A DNA stretch of 64,000 nt from Platerodrilus igneus (Eukaryota; Arthropoda; Insecta; Coleoptera; Lycidae). The stretch spans positions 3,596,001-3,660,000 of the forward strand of contig JARFIW010000108.1 in assembly GCA_036346225.1 (NCBI GenBank), given 5' to 3'. Of this stretch, positions 44,846 to 56,764 are shown piece by piece (position 1 is the stretch's first letter; every line of letters starts with the position of its first letter). A model generated the notes under the pieces. That model did not search any database, was not told where the DNA came from, and worked only from the letters and a program-made list of their open reading frames with translations. The translations under genes were made by a program, and so were the position numbers.

Positions 44846-47800
44846 CCTAGGAGTTTGAAAACTGGGATTCCATAAAGAATGTATTAAGTACCAAGATGAT
44901 TAGAAAAAATACATTTGAAGGAATTAGAATTGCATTACTTGAATTGGGCAAATTTAACCTTATACGTAATGTAAGGGGAAACAAGATGTCCATCATAAAA
45001 GAAACTACTCAGGATATCGAACAAAAAAATCACCTGTTGCAGCTAGCCTGTGGATGTGAACAAACAAAAGAAAACTTGTATATCTAAGGAGAATCATTTT
45101 ATACGGTTATGTTAAATTATGGAAGAACTGAAAATCAATACAGATTAGGTAAGTGACGATTAAAAATGTTGTATAAAGTTAAGAGCTATATTCGCATTAG
45201 AAGTTTGTCCAGTTAGTTAAGTTGCTATTTTGTCAGGCCACAAGTTTAATAATTTTGTATAAACTTGAAACATGGATAACCAATAGATAGAGAGGAAAAT
45301 GAGTCTATTTCTATTTATAAAGTAGGTTCTTAAGAGTTTGTTTTCCAGTAAAGAATAATGTTTTTGTTTTACTATGTGTCAAGGAGTGTAATAAATGTTT
45401 ATCGATTAGTTGGAAATTAATTACTCGTCATGAACTGATATTGATTTCGAGGTATATGTATACTAAATAATTTTAACAGTAGTTAGCTACTTAGGTTAGA
45501 GAAACTGTTAGACCCTCGGATAAACTAACTATCGAACATTACACAACATGTCAAAATTTGAAACAGTTATAGTAGAACCATCCCACCCTGTAGAAGATGT
45601 CTATGCACCAGTGCTGTAACAAACCAAAGTATAGAGTACAACATACGAGAATGCAATTGTGATTGTAGAGTTCGACAAACAATAAACCAGGTACCAATAA
45701 CTAAATATTCATAATATCTTATTAAATGATTATTAACTAATGCAAGTCTAAAAATACCAAAGCCATAAACACGCTTTTTTGAAATTAAAATTAGTTTAAA
45801 GTAGAAAGCAGCAACAAAAAGAGAAATACGGTCGAGTAAAAGGGAAAAGATCAAATCAGTCTACCATTCTTGCATTTCAGGCAATTGTAATTCAATTGAC
45901 AAGCAACTAGCACAGAGGTTAAGTAATTTAAAGTGACTGTAATTTTACAAATTTGGGCTTGCTAGTGAAATAGGCTCCCGAACGCAAACGTGACAAGCTT
46001 GTGTAAACAAGCTTTAAGTTATTGAATTTTACAAACTATTATTTTATATTTGACTGCATACAACTATTTTTTTATTAAGAGGACTTGTACGTTAGTGCAG
46101 GCTTGATTAAAAATAAATTGTAACCAGGCAAATCTCCATAATTGTAATTAAACGAACTTATAGGTATTCATTAAGCTTGGTTGGATACTTATAATTAATA
46201 AATTTACTCTTTTACACACATATTTGATCAAATATGGATAGTTAATCAGTTTGTTCTGTTACTGTGATATTCATGTTTTAATACGGGTTAAGTAAATAGC
46301 TCGAAGTTCTTTTATAGATTGTGCATATTTCAAACATGCAGGTGAAGAAAAACAAGTGTACACAAGACTCTACCAACCTGTATTGCAGAAAAATAAGACC
46401 ATTTAGTATTATCCCTTAGAGTACCCATCCTCCAGCAAAATTGAAAATTCTAGGTGGGTGGGCGCTCAAGGAGATTATCGTAATCAAACAGAACGGATAA
46501 ATATTTTATCACAATGCATTTGTCAATGATCGCAGGTCATACCAAGGAAGACAAAAGGAATTTAATAATGTAAGGAATCAAACTGTGGAGGTGTCAAATG
46601 TAAATGTGTCATTATCAGTTCAAGAAGTAACCCCAAACTAAATACAACTGGGCCACGAGCTCCTGTAACTCAGGTAATAAAACAATGAAGCAATTTCATT
46701 ATCTAAAGTTTTTAAGAATTTTTAGAAAAAATAAATGTACCGTGCAGTACCAATTAAAATCAGTAATTATATATAAGAAAGTGTGTGACACTTGAAAATG
46801 TTAATGAGAAGTGCAATTATGTACCCAAAGTTAACTGTTACGTGGGGAATGATAAGTTTGAAGCTTTGCTGAATACGGGGAGTATTGTTAGTATAATGTC
46901 TGAAGAAAACTACAATCTTTAGAAAACAATAACAATGATATTTTAATTATTCCCATAGTAGGGCTATCGATTCAAGGGTAAAACCGTTAAGGTTAAAAGA
47001 CAGACATTAATAAATATTAGAATTGCAACTGAAACAATACGTGTTGTATTTTTAATTGTTCAAAATATAAACACTTCAGTGATGTTGGGGACAGACTAGG
47101 TTAATAAGTGCAATATATTGAGAACAAGAATTTGAATTCTAAAATTGATGATCGAATTATTGTGAAGAATTTTATAGAGGATGTCTGCCTTAAACCTCCA
47201 ATATTTGTGAGTTTGAGCATTAGCAGAGACAGTGATTTTGTATTACAAGATACTAATCTGTTTCATGGGTTAAGTATTTTATTAGATTTGCAACAAAGTG
47301 TGGATTATGATCACTGCAATTTCAGTGTGAATAATGTCCTGCTGTATTATCGTATAACGAAAGGTTAAAACAAATTCATTTAAGTAAACATAATAGTGTC
47401 GATTGTATGAATGTGTGTACAATGTTTAATGATAAATTGATCGAACAGCTTAAACAAAGGTGATATACCAGGATTATGTATGAAATTTGAGTGTCTTTTA
47501 CAAAACAAGGAACATGTTTATTTTATTAAAAGATCGTATTCAATTCTGTTTTCAAAAAGGGAAGCGGTTAGTAAAGAATACAAAGGATGATAGTCTTGAA
47601 TATAATTGAGGGGTCGCATTCACCATATTCGAATCAATAGTGATGGTGGCGAAAAAAGATGGGTCGGTGGTTAGGATTTATTTGGATGCACGTGAATTGA
47701 ATAAAATATTGATACCCGACACATAGTTACCTCAGACTATGGAAGAGTTGTTGCAGAAATTTCTTGGGACTAAATACATAACATTGTTAGATTTTACTTG

Positions 47801-48370
47801 CGTGGGAAATTAAATTAAATGAATCCAGTCGTCCACTAACAGCTTTTCTTGTGAATGGGTACAGCTATTAATTTAAGATACTATCGTTTGTGCTCAACAT
47901 TTCAGTGGCAATGTTTACCAAGTGTCTAGATACGGTTGTAGGACCGGAAGTTCTGAGTTTTACAACAATATATTTCGATGATATTCTTATTACTTCATCT
48001 TCAATTAACGAGCATCTTAATCAGATGGGTATTGTGTTGTTAAAAATACAGGATGCAAGAATGACTACTAAGGCTAGTAAATAGGAATTTTTGACAACTG
48101 AACTCAGGTTCTTTGGGGTTTATAATAAGTGCAGATGAAATTGCAGTTGATGCGGATAAAATACAAGTGATTCAGATTTTCCCGAACCATGAAATAAAAA
48201 AGAATTACAATCATTTTTGGGATTTTGTAACTTTTATAGAAAATGTATACTAGAGCATGCGGATTTAACTTCGAATCTAACTCGCCTATTAAAAAAAAAT
48301 TATAAATGGGATCAGAGCGTAACCGAAAAGGAAATATTCAATAGGATAAAAATTGCAGTTTTGGAGATAA
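44846..48370 (+). pseudogene. Gypsy-B internal region, copy 2 (leader to RT)
   Basis: It is collinear with 38552-42060. Small differences include an apparent loss of roughly 90 bp relative to 39580-39690. The protease remnant lies near 46860-47110. The RT active-site counterpart in frame 47890-48084 reads IYFDDILITSS. The copy 1 TAA and TAG lesions recur at 47869-47871 and 48082-48084, and the frameshift recurs near 47800. RNase H and integrase are absent because a LINE tail follows. Confidence 0.83.
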
Positions 48371-48379
48371 TGTAAGGTA

Positions 48380-48960
48380 ATATAGGCATTAGTTTTCAAT
48401 TCAAAAAGTTGCAAAATTGTGCGATGAGAATAATCCTTGCTTGCTCTAACGGCAAGCGGTGAAATGACAAATCAACTGCAGTGGTTGTGCATTGAAAAAT
48501 ATGTATTGTATAGTGTCTTTAAATTTATTCATAAAATTAAGTCTAATTTTCCACAATACCTTCTCAATATAGACAAAATATTAATCAGCACGATACAAGG
48601 TCTAAAGATAAATTAAGAGACCCAAATGTTAAAAAACATCTTCGCAGTAATTACAGTTTGTAAGTGGTTTAAAGGAATTCAATCAACTACCTGCTAACAT
48701 AAAGTTGTCTGCCAATATAAATATTTTTAAAAAGAGACTTAAGCGTTTTATGATGTCCGGGAGAGTTAACTGACTGAGTGTAACATAGTAAATTTAGAGA
48801 TAGATTTAGATCTGGTAACTTAATTATACACATAATATTGTGTATTAATAATTATATGTAGTATGTAATAATAGTTTATAGAAACAAATGCTACTGGCTA
48901 AAAAAACAATTTGCATATTATTTTCTTTTATAATTTTTCAATATGAACCGACAAACCCAC
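48380..48960 (+). pseudogene. LINE 3' fragment
   Basis: Broken plus-strand frames read LQKLQNCAMRIILAC, then LQWL, FIHKIKS, a YNTRSK-like element and a PNVKKHLRSNYS region. Together these form the C-terminal domain found after RT in CR1/Jockey-type LINEs. It is not the same family as the LINE at 6.6-8.2 kb. It is joined directly to the truncated Gypsy-B copy 2. Confidence 0.68.
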
Positions 48961-48973
48961 CACTGCAGTTAGC

Positions 48974-49005
48974 CGACAACCCCTTAATTTGTTAAGGGGT
49001 TGTCG
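48974..49005. repeat. Perfect 14-bp hairpin
   Basis: CGACAACCCCTTAA, a TTTG loop, and TTAAGGGGTTGTCG. It lies between the LINE fragment and R1 copy 2. There is no T-run or gene context for a terminator. A transposon end or footprint is possible. Confidence 0.75.
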
Positions 49006-49039
49006 ATCCTTCAGGGCAAACCAAAATTTAATCACTTAA

Positions 49040-49378
49040 CGATCATTTTACTGGTAGCAAGAGTATTTTCAGAAATGGGATGTAGCATGTCGTGTATATC
49101 AATATAGGAAACTGGAATATCAGTAGGTACGGTGGTATTTTTTATGGATTAATGTTTCTTCGGGGATTTCTCTTAGGTTTCTTTTTTAGGGTCAATATAC
49201 GTCTATTTATATTTCCAGAATTTAAGTTTAGGTGGAATTTTATTTGAAGTTATTTATAATATACGTAAAGATAGTTAATTGTGAAGGGATATCCAGCCAC
49301 TCCACTGATGAAGTCGTATTTGGGGAGATCCTTTAGTTTAAAAATCTCTTAAATTTGATACAAAGTTAGTGAGTGGTT
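49040..49378 (+). repeat. Dispersed repeat R1, copy 2 (left part)
   Basis: It matches 26430-27310. It is interrupted at TTAA 49379-49382 by piggyBac-2 and resumes at 51671. The right part runs to about 51892, then another block (51893-52479) intervenes before the R1 end at 52480-52570. Confidence 0.65.
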
Positions 49379-49382
49379 TTAA

Positions 49383-51666
49383 CCCTTTCGTGTTTAATGG
49401 GTCATATAGGTCCCATAAAAAGAATTGCATGTCCTAGTGGTCTCAAATACCTATTTAAATTGCTACATGTCGTGTCCCAGCCGGCATTAGTGTGTATTCT
49501 GTCATTATTCTATAGTAGTCGAGACACGCACGTTTCCATAATTAGATATGGCAATTACCACGTGTCATCCTACGTATACTAGTTCGTTCTAATGCTACAA
49601 GAAGCATATTATTTATATGTTTTTACGAAAAAGTTATAAATTATTTTCAACAATGTCCAGGTAAGTTTTAGTAATAATTTGTACAAAAATATCTAGTTTG
49701 TCTCTATAAAATAATGCAATTGTCTACAATGGGACAAATTTGTCCCATTAGTATTCTTTCTTGGAACATATATGACCCTTTAGTAATGAAAAGTTCTTTT
49801 TGCAGTAAACGTAAACTGACCGATAAAGAGTAGGATTGGCTTATAAATCACCTCTCTGATGTAGAATCGTAAGTTGAAGAACCGTTTTTTGCTAGTGAGT
49901 CTGAATATGAAGCTTCATGTGACATCTCAGATTCTGAAAAGGAATAGAACCGAGCGCAAAGAAAATAAAACGGGCAAAAGTAAATAATAATTTATCAGAA
50001 AGTGAAGATGAACCTGATGTAGATAACAATCAAACTTCTGTACAAGATAATACAGCTAAATTAAACGAGACCTCGTCAATGAAAATCCTACACAAATCGA
50101 TACGGATGCCGTGAATAAAAATTGTTCCATAAATTATTCTTGATGTGATCCAGAAGATATAAACTTTGTTCCACGTAAGATTATTCCTGAACCGAGTGCA
50201 GTTTGTGTTCCCCTTATATCCTGCAACCGATCTTCTACAGAATTATACGTATTTCTAAAGCTAATACTCTGCAGCTTTTTATTTTCATGGTCGAATGTAT
50301 AAACAACAGATTAGATATTTTGAGGCAAAGTAATAAAAATAAGATTCTAAGAAAAACTGATCCTTCAGAACTCACGCATGTTTTGGGTTGTATGCTAATT
50401 ATAACCTACAATCGTTTACCTGAGATGCCTGATTACTGGGCTTCAACCAAGTTTCTAGGAAATGGAGCTATAAAATCAGCAATTTCAAGGTGTAGGTTCT
50501 TGCTCCTTCACTCAAAATTATATTTCAACTATCAGAAAACTGAAAGATGCAAGTAAAATATACTACATTGAAGGGTAAGAATCCGACGGCATGGCTGTTA
50601 TGCTGTTAAGAGAAGGAGTTATTATACAACTTGCATCAACAATCCGCGAACCACATACTACGTTGTGTTTCGATAGGTTTTTTACAGCTGTTCAATTATT
50701 ACGCGATCTTCCATTTGCTGCAGTGAGAACATGTATAGCAAATCAAAAGAAGTTATCCAGTCTTGTAAAAAGATTGAAAAATCGTAAGGATTATAAATTT
50801 CACTGTAGTACATCCGGTATATTAGTGTCTCAATGGAAATAAACAAAAGAAGTTCTGGCTGTGTCCAATTGTCACCGTCCAGAAGTTGTTAACATACAAA
50901 GAAAGCAAAAGGATGGTAGCAAGTTGAATATAAGTTATCCAACATAAATAGCATTTTATTACAAATATATGGGAGGGGTCGACCTATCAGATCAGTTAGT
51001 AGGAACATATAATTTAGATAGAAAATCATGTAGATGGTGGAAAAAAGTATTTTACAAGATGCTACTAACAACGGTTGTAAATTCACATATATTGTATAAA
51101 GAAATATGTAATACCAAATCATTGACTCTAAAAAAATTCTGCATGGCATTAGCGGAACAATTTATAGCTGAAGGCAGAAAACATACGGAAAATAAAAGGA
51201 AGAAGCCGTATTGAAGACCAACAGTATCATCGGCAAAAGTAAAAAACGTTGGCAATCACCTGCCAATGCAAGGAGATACAAGACGAAGATGCCATCGATG
51301 TTATCAAAATAAAAAAGAAAAGCGAACAAAAATGTATTGTACTAAATGCAACGTTGCATTATGTTTTAATTGTTTCATTATTTTTCATCAATAATATAAA
51401 AGTTTCTAATTAAAATATATATCTTACTATTTTTCAATAAATAATAAAGTTTATTTATCAAAAATAAATTGTGTTCTTAATTACTAATGGGCTATATATG
51501 TCCCACAGTTAATTACCAGTGGGATCCACATGTCACAAGAGAGTAGTTTCCGAAATGGCAAGGGTTGAATTTTGATACTCGCCTATATTACTAAAAATAA
51601 CATATAAAGTCGAATACATTTGAATTTAGTTAAATATTTCAATAGTGAAAAGTCGGCACGAAAGGG
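49383..51666 (+). mobile_element. piggyBac-2
   Basis: The element is 2,284 bp with ends CCCTTTCGTG and CACGAAAGGG and flanking TTAA at 49379-49382 and 51667-51670. The R1 homologue at 27310 has no insertion here, giving an empty-site comparison. Palindromic 20-mers of form ATGGG-N10-CCCAT occur at 49397-49416, 49729-49748 and, with one end base changed, 51487-51506. The end sequences differ from piggyBac-1, so it is a different subfamily. Confidence 0.94.
49800..51394 (+). pseudogene. piggyBac-2 transposase
   Basis: An acidic N-terminus (SESEYEASCDISDSE) is broken by stops. The frame 50203-50556 has LTHVLGCMLIITYNRLPEM and PDYWAS, early DDE_Tnp_1_7 signatures. The region holding the first catalytic Asp is missing after KLYFN (about 50530-50590). 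The frame 50591-50842 has TLCFDRFFTAVQLL (second Asp) and 50969-51214 has MGGVDLSDQLVGTYNLDRKS (third Asp). A C-terminal Cys/His finger (CHRCYQNKKEKRTKMYCTKC, then CFNCF) ends at TAA 51392-51394. The ordered loss points to an internal deletion as well as point decay. Confidence 0.9.
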
Positions 51667-51892
51667 TTAAGGTACTGTAGGGAAAGATAAAGTATGAAGT
51701 GGTAAATTTTAGAAAATCGAGAGAAAGGAGACCTATTTGGAATAACCGTCTTCAGGGTAGCAAATGTATCGAGGGAATTGCTAAGACAAGGTGGTTTGGC
51801 GCCCCTTACTGATAACAACCAGTAAACCTTTTCAATGTGACCCATGTACAGTAGTTTTTGTATTTCAGCCATTTCACATATTTATTTTTATG

Positions 51893-52310
51893 TTTATCAT
51901 TAGTCCGTTTATATTGTAAATTTTACTGCCAATTTTATTAATACATCGAGTTTGTTGATTGTTTGAAATTCGCCGCGGTATATTTAAATTTATTAGAGTG
52001 GAACTTCCTTGGTTTACTGAAGCACGCGCCAACAAGTGCCGTGAGTGGTGAACGTTGTTATTTCGCATGTGCAAACAGTGTAGTGACTGGGAAATCCACA
52101 AAGCTCAGGAGAGAATCGATTCGTCGTTCGAACGGGCCGCATCGCCTTTACACACACGTTCCACATAGAACAAATGAGATAAACCGCTTTGCTACAGAAC
52201 CGCTGTCGTTATAAATGTGCTTCGCTTCACCTGCAAAAAGAAGAGTAGTAGCTTTTACATCATTTTTTTCGTCGGCACGGATGCATAATTAACAAGGTGA
52301 GTGCTTTAAA
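51893..52310 (+). promoter_or_regulatory. GC-richer promoter- or LTR-like block
   Basis: The first ~110 bp match 57775-57880 (CCGTTTATATTGTAAAT, CGAGTTTGTTGATT, CGGTATATTTAAATTT), so it is a repeated unit. After a TATA-like TATATTTAAAT near 51980, the sequence turns GC-richer until AAGGTGAGTGC at about 52295, a good 5' splice-site match. This resembles a promoter with a first exon, either of a host gene or an LTR element. The small frame 51963-52214 shows no recognised motif. Confidence 0.35.
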
Positions 52311-53909
52311 GTAAACGGCTTGATTTGATGAAAAAAACCTTCATTATTTGTTGTTTGTTTAACTATCACTTTTAAATTTTATACAGTCCACATCTATCTA
52401 CCAAAGAGTTATTCGTTATTTGTTAAATTATCATTTTACATTCACCGCAACTATTTTACAATCATTCTTTCTAGAAGAACCCCCTTCCTGCACCACTGTA
52501 GTCAGCAGGTGTGCCCTTAAATTATTACAAAGTTCCCATCCCTTCTGGGCAAATCAACATTTGTAACGTAACGTCACTTTTTATCCATAACAGTCATTGG
52601 TTTGTGCTGCAAAATTCATCCATGTGAGTTATTGCTTTCATTACCATCTGCTGAATAATAATGAATGAAAGCCGCAAGGCATATTGCACGATGCTAATAT
52701 TCAAGATAGCTCGAGCTGCTAGCCAACGTTTGAATCATATACCACCTCAAAACAGGGACATTGAGCAAAAATGAAGTTAGGTTAGCAGCTGTCGAGATGT
52801 GATGCTACGTTTAAAATCAACTGAACAGATAATGATAGGGTACAAGAAATGGTTCAGAAACTTAGACGTATTATCACCAGTGTAATTAAAAAAAGGCATG
52901 ACAAACAGATAATTCTAAATAAGTCCATACAATGCCACTTAAACAAAATGATACAGTTACTTAAGGTTAACTATACACAAATATATTTATCGTCTAATTC
53001 ACGCAGTGCAAAAATCCAACAACATCAAAACATAACCTCAAATATTCAAGCAAATGAATTAAACGACCCCCTTAAAAATAGCGGTGGTTATTGATGGGGA
53101 AATAAATGTTGTGGTCTTTGAGAATGCTCCTGACTCATTCAAATTTTTCAAGAAATCGAACCATTAAATAATATTTCAGTTTAAAATTAGGGTTCATATT
53201 ATTTAGCAGACCGAATGTATGACTAACACAGTGAAAGTTTTTCAATCTTCCTTCAACTTGCAAAGGGTCCTATCACATGTTTTAATCTATTTCCGTCAGT
53301 CTCAGGTAAACCAGGAATGTATGCGTAATACTTTAATGTTTTCTAACAAAGGGGTTTGTGGAATTTCTAAGACAGGTAATGGGTTTTATGAACAGGACTA
53401 AGGTAAAATGTTTCTTAAGAAAGTGTGTGTAAAATTAGTTCATGTTTATACTTTGAACTTGAAGGTGCGTCTTCATGTTGTGTTTTTCTACATGTAATTA
53501 AACTTCAAGTTACCTAAAAAATGTAATGTTTTTAATCAACCATTATAATAATAAACTTTTAATTGGTCCTTCGAGAATTATTTAATTAGTAAATAAATAA
53601 AGGTAAATATTCACGCATTAACGACCTATGGTGTAACACTTCAATATGTACTTCTGCTACACAAATAAAGCACAAGTTCAGTGAATTGTTGTTTAAAGCT
53701 ATGCGAGTATCTTGACTTAGAAGCAAAACTGATCTCACATGCTCAATATGAAGCTTTCATTGAAAATGATTTCCAAAAGATTTCTATGTACCGTAATTAC
53801 ATGTTGCATAACTTAAATTTGAACAATTCTATAAAGAAAAAAGCATTAAAGTAAGGTAACTGTTTGTGAGATTTCGTTTCCAAAATAATAAAAACAACAT
53901 TTTACCTAC
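52311..53909. other. Mostly unassigned, with the end of R1
   Basis: 52480-52570 matches the R1 end at 27530-27610 (CACCACTGTAGT and ACGTAACGTCACTTTT-like blocks). The rest holds short frames (52849-53094 and 53219-53401) without motifs. Part of it may be intron of the gene whose exons begin at 53910. Confidence 0.4.
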
Positions 53910-54070
53910 CTTAAGATTTTCAAAATATTGCATAATTTGTTCATAATCCATGCCTAATTCATCTAAGCCTGAAAGTCCAGCTGGAGTATCATCTTTTCCA
54001 ATATTATTATTAGCGCTAAACATTGGATTGCCTACAATTGTAGCCCTTTTAACTTCCGGACTTCTTTTTC
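53910..54070 (-). CDS. Host gene exon B (unidentified protein)
   Basis: On the minus strand an acceptor (AATGAAATAG, ending at 54071) precedes 161 bp of open frame. It ends with a strong donor, AAG followed by GTAGGT (53904-53909). It encodes a GKRSPEVKRATIVGNPMFS segment followed by an acidic stretch with GLDELGMDYEQIMQYFENLK. It joins exon A in frame (a split Gly codon). No transposon family matches and the sequence looks clean, so I take it as a real host exon. Short conserved tails like this occur in membrane-protein cytoplasmic regions, but I do not recognise the protein. The next downstream exon was not found. Confidence 0.72.
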
Positions 54071-54120
54071 CTATTTCATTTTTATTAGAATCAATATAAT
54101 TATAAAATAAAACCATTTAC

Positions 54121-54566
54121 CAATTCCGCTATCATCTGAATTAGACAAATGAACAAATCCTACATGATCATCATTTCTCTTCTTATCTCTCATTTTAACG
54201 ATATTTTCCACAGGCGCAATCTGTTCAGGAAGATCTGTATCAAACTCGAACTGGTGTTGCTCAGTATTACAATTTTGATCCTTCGTAAATTTATTATCTG
54301 GTTCATTATTGACATCTAACAAATGTCTCTGCTCTTGTTGATTTTTGCTGCTTCGATGATGGTAATGGTGTTGATGATGTTTACTTCGATGAGGAGGGGA
54401 ATCAATTGAGCTACTGTGCGATTGTACTTCAATATTGCGGTGTGGAGGAACAGGAGGTTTATAATCACTTTCGGCAGTATTCATGTCAGTTTGAGATTTA
54501 TGTCTTTCAGGAGGAACTGGTGGTGATGCATGAGGGGGAAGTGGTGGAGGTGGTATTGGTTTATTC
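54121..54566 (-). CDS. Host gene exon A (Pro- and His-rich region)
   Basis: An acceptor (TTTTTGTGTAG) precedes 446 bp open in one frame, and the donor GTAAATGG follows at 54120-54113. The intron to exon B is only 50 bp. The peptide has PxxP-rich blocks (NKPIPPPPLPPHASPPVPP, YKPPVPPHRN), consistent with SH3-ligand sites. A His/Ser-rich stretch (HHQHHYHHRSS), a charged region and a DDSGIG end follow. Composition suggests a disordered intracellular region. No stop, frameshift or repeat similarity was seen. The exon begins at codon position 3. Confidence 0.75.
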
Positions 54567-55014
54567 CTACACAAAAATAGGTGATCGTTAATTTATAGAG
54601 AAAAATAACTATACAATGTGTGAAAGAATGGTATTTGCCATTTAAAGGTTTCACAATAAAGAACAATTCCAACCTATGGTATAAGTGATTGATCGTCGTT
54701 TGTCTAAAAAACTGTGATGTTATTTAACAGGAATCAATTTGAGGGTGGTCACTATTCAAAATCTGTACGAAAAACTTTATATGCAAAAAATATATTGTAA
54801 TATATTGCTCGGGAATTTTTGACAGCGAGTGATGCTCTTAAAAATAACGCTGGTTTTCTGCCCCTCAATCATTGAACACGCCATGGGATAGACTAGAAAA
54901 CTGCAAACCGTCTCAAAATATTACTTAATATTTCTATTATATAATTTCATTTTAAATTCCTATTTACAATACGAATGACATTTCTTATATTAGTTCAAAA
55001 GTTGTTTCGCTCCC
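54567..55014. other. Probable intron sequence
   Basis: Upstream (minus-strand sense) of exon A. A short block near 54837-54875 (CTTAAAAATAACG) resembles 53070-53090. No coding evidence. Confidence 0.4.
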
Positions 55015-56060
55015 TGGCAGCTTTATTTTAATAATCAAAATTAGGGGATTTCCATTCCTGTATTGTAATATTATTTCCCATCATAATTGAAGTAGTATAA
55101 GTAGGTTATGAAGCATAAGAATGTGGTTGTCGAAATTCCCATGCGCTATTAGTGGAACGATCTTAATTTATTGTATATAATCTGTCGCATAAACATTTTC
55201 ACATGCTTAGAAGAATGTGCGGTTAATGCTTCAACCAATGAGAACGTTTCATGACTAGAGGGGTTTTAATAAGTCCATGTGAAAAGACGCGATGATCGTT
55301 GCAATTTATCTTGAGTTGCCTAACTGGACAAGAATAGTGAAAGTCAGTACAGGTGATGCAGTGAAGTTATCTGTTACAGTTTTCACCCTAAATATCTTAT
55401 CTATTCCATGTTTTAGGTTGTAGGTACCAGCAAAACTTCACTGCTAATTTGCAGTAAATAAGCCAACGATCCAAAGACAACTCTGTCGTACGTGCGAAAG
55501 GAAAGATACATAGCACTGCCATGCAGAAATGGGCGTATTATGAGGTCGCCACAATTAGCTGTATCTAGCTTAACTATGTAGATTGTTACGCCTTATTGGC
55601 TTGGCAAAGTTTTATTTTAATATTAGGTATAAGGAATTTTTTAATTCAAAAGAGAAAGTTTTTTCCATCGTTATTTTTTTAGTATAAATTAGATTATTAT
55701 GCATAAAATTGTGTAGTTAAGTTATCATGCATTATAAGTCAAAACCTAGAGTTTGTTGTATGTAATCTGCCAACTAAGTCTTTTTACATGCCTTGAAGAA
55801 TGTGTGGTTATTGCCTAACCAATGAAAACGTTCAACATTTGATAATACGAAGACAAATTTCATGTGAAAGCGCGCGTTTTGGAGGAATTTATCTAGAACT
55901 ACCTTATCGTATCGATGTGTACGTTAGTGCTTGTTGAAGTATGCAGTGAAGTTTCTCTCTGAATTCCCACCGTTCCTTTTAAATGCCTATAACTCTGCTA
56001 CAAAACTATTGTAAGTTTCAGCCACCAATTTGAAGGGAAACCAGATTTCGAAAATGCTGT
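55015..56060. repeat. Two diverged direct copies of an unknown repeat
   Basis: 55015-55560 and 55605-56060 align through a series of landmarks: GTATATAATCTGTC/GTATGTAATCTGCC, CACATGC..GAAGAATGTG, ACCAATGA.AACGTT, and TGCAGTGAAGTT. A third, inverted copy is at 56765-56945. There are no frames and no clear termini. It lies within the presumed intron. Confidence 0.65.
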
Positions 56061-56563
56061 ACACTTAAATGCCAGACAAGGCTCTACTAAGAAGCACTGG
56101 ATGCAATGCCCACCTTAAAATGTCTCTATAAACAAAAGTAAGCCATTTTGTGTAAATTAAATTGTTTCTTTCATTGTATTAAAATTTGTGCAATATTGCG
56201 CCATTTGTAGAACCATGCCTGGTACTAAGTACCAATATCTTAACTGACGTTTGAGAGTAATAAGATTTCAGAGAGTAAACTTGATTTACTCATTGAGTTG
56301 TTTGTTTATTTTATATTAAAAATTTAGTGTAATATTATTACGATCTCTGTACAGTAACGTGCTGAATTTTGACCCACGTTGGTCGCCATAATCATTACAG
56401 CTACAAGACAGTTACAAGGAAACGTGCTTTAACACCAGGCGTGATTTAACAGAGGGCGTAATATTGTACAGATTTTTAATACAAGAATGAATAATATTTA
56501 GCAGAATGAAATAGCTTACCATTATTAATATAGAAATTACGATATATCTTAATACTGCATTAC

Positions 56564-56618
56564 TGATATTTTTCTGCCAAACATACATCAGGGTCCTCTT
56601 TGGATAATTGGCCTTTTT
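56564..56618 (-). CDS. Candidate 55-bp upstream exon
   Basis: On the minus strand an acceptor (CGAATTTTGCAG) is followed by a short coding-like frame, KGQLSKEDPDVCLAEKY. It ends CA before GTAATG. That leaves two bases of a codon, exactly what exon A needs. The phase match, acceptor and sensible composition are suggestive, but 18 codons are too few to prove it, and about 2 kb of intron separates it from exon A. Confidence 0.3.
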
Positions 56619-56764
56619 CTGCAAAATTCGCAGTGGAGTCCATTGAATTAACCCACAAAATTATACAGGAACATATTGATACAGAAAGTAATTTCAGAAA
56701 GGAAACGCTACATTAGAATTCACTCACTCACTCTTCTGTTTAGGTAGGTAACCAAAGAAAATCT

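Larger units (their letters stand above)
38150..48370 (+). mobile_element. Gypsy-B tandem array: LTR-internal-LTR-internal
   Basis: Two LTRs of 371 and 368 bp (38181-38551 and 44478-44845) each lead into a matching internal region. Each is also preceded by a similar purine tract (GGAAGTGC at 38173-38180, GGGAAGAGC at 44469-44477). That means sequence from the 3' end of an internal region lies before both LTRs. The second internal region matches the first until about 48350, where other sequence begins. Both carry the same stop codons and frameshift in RT. Confidence 0.82.
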
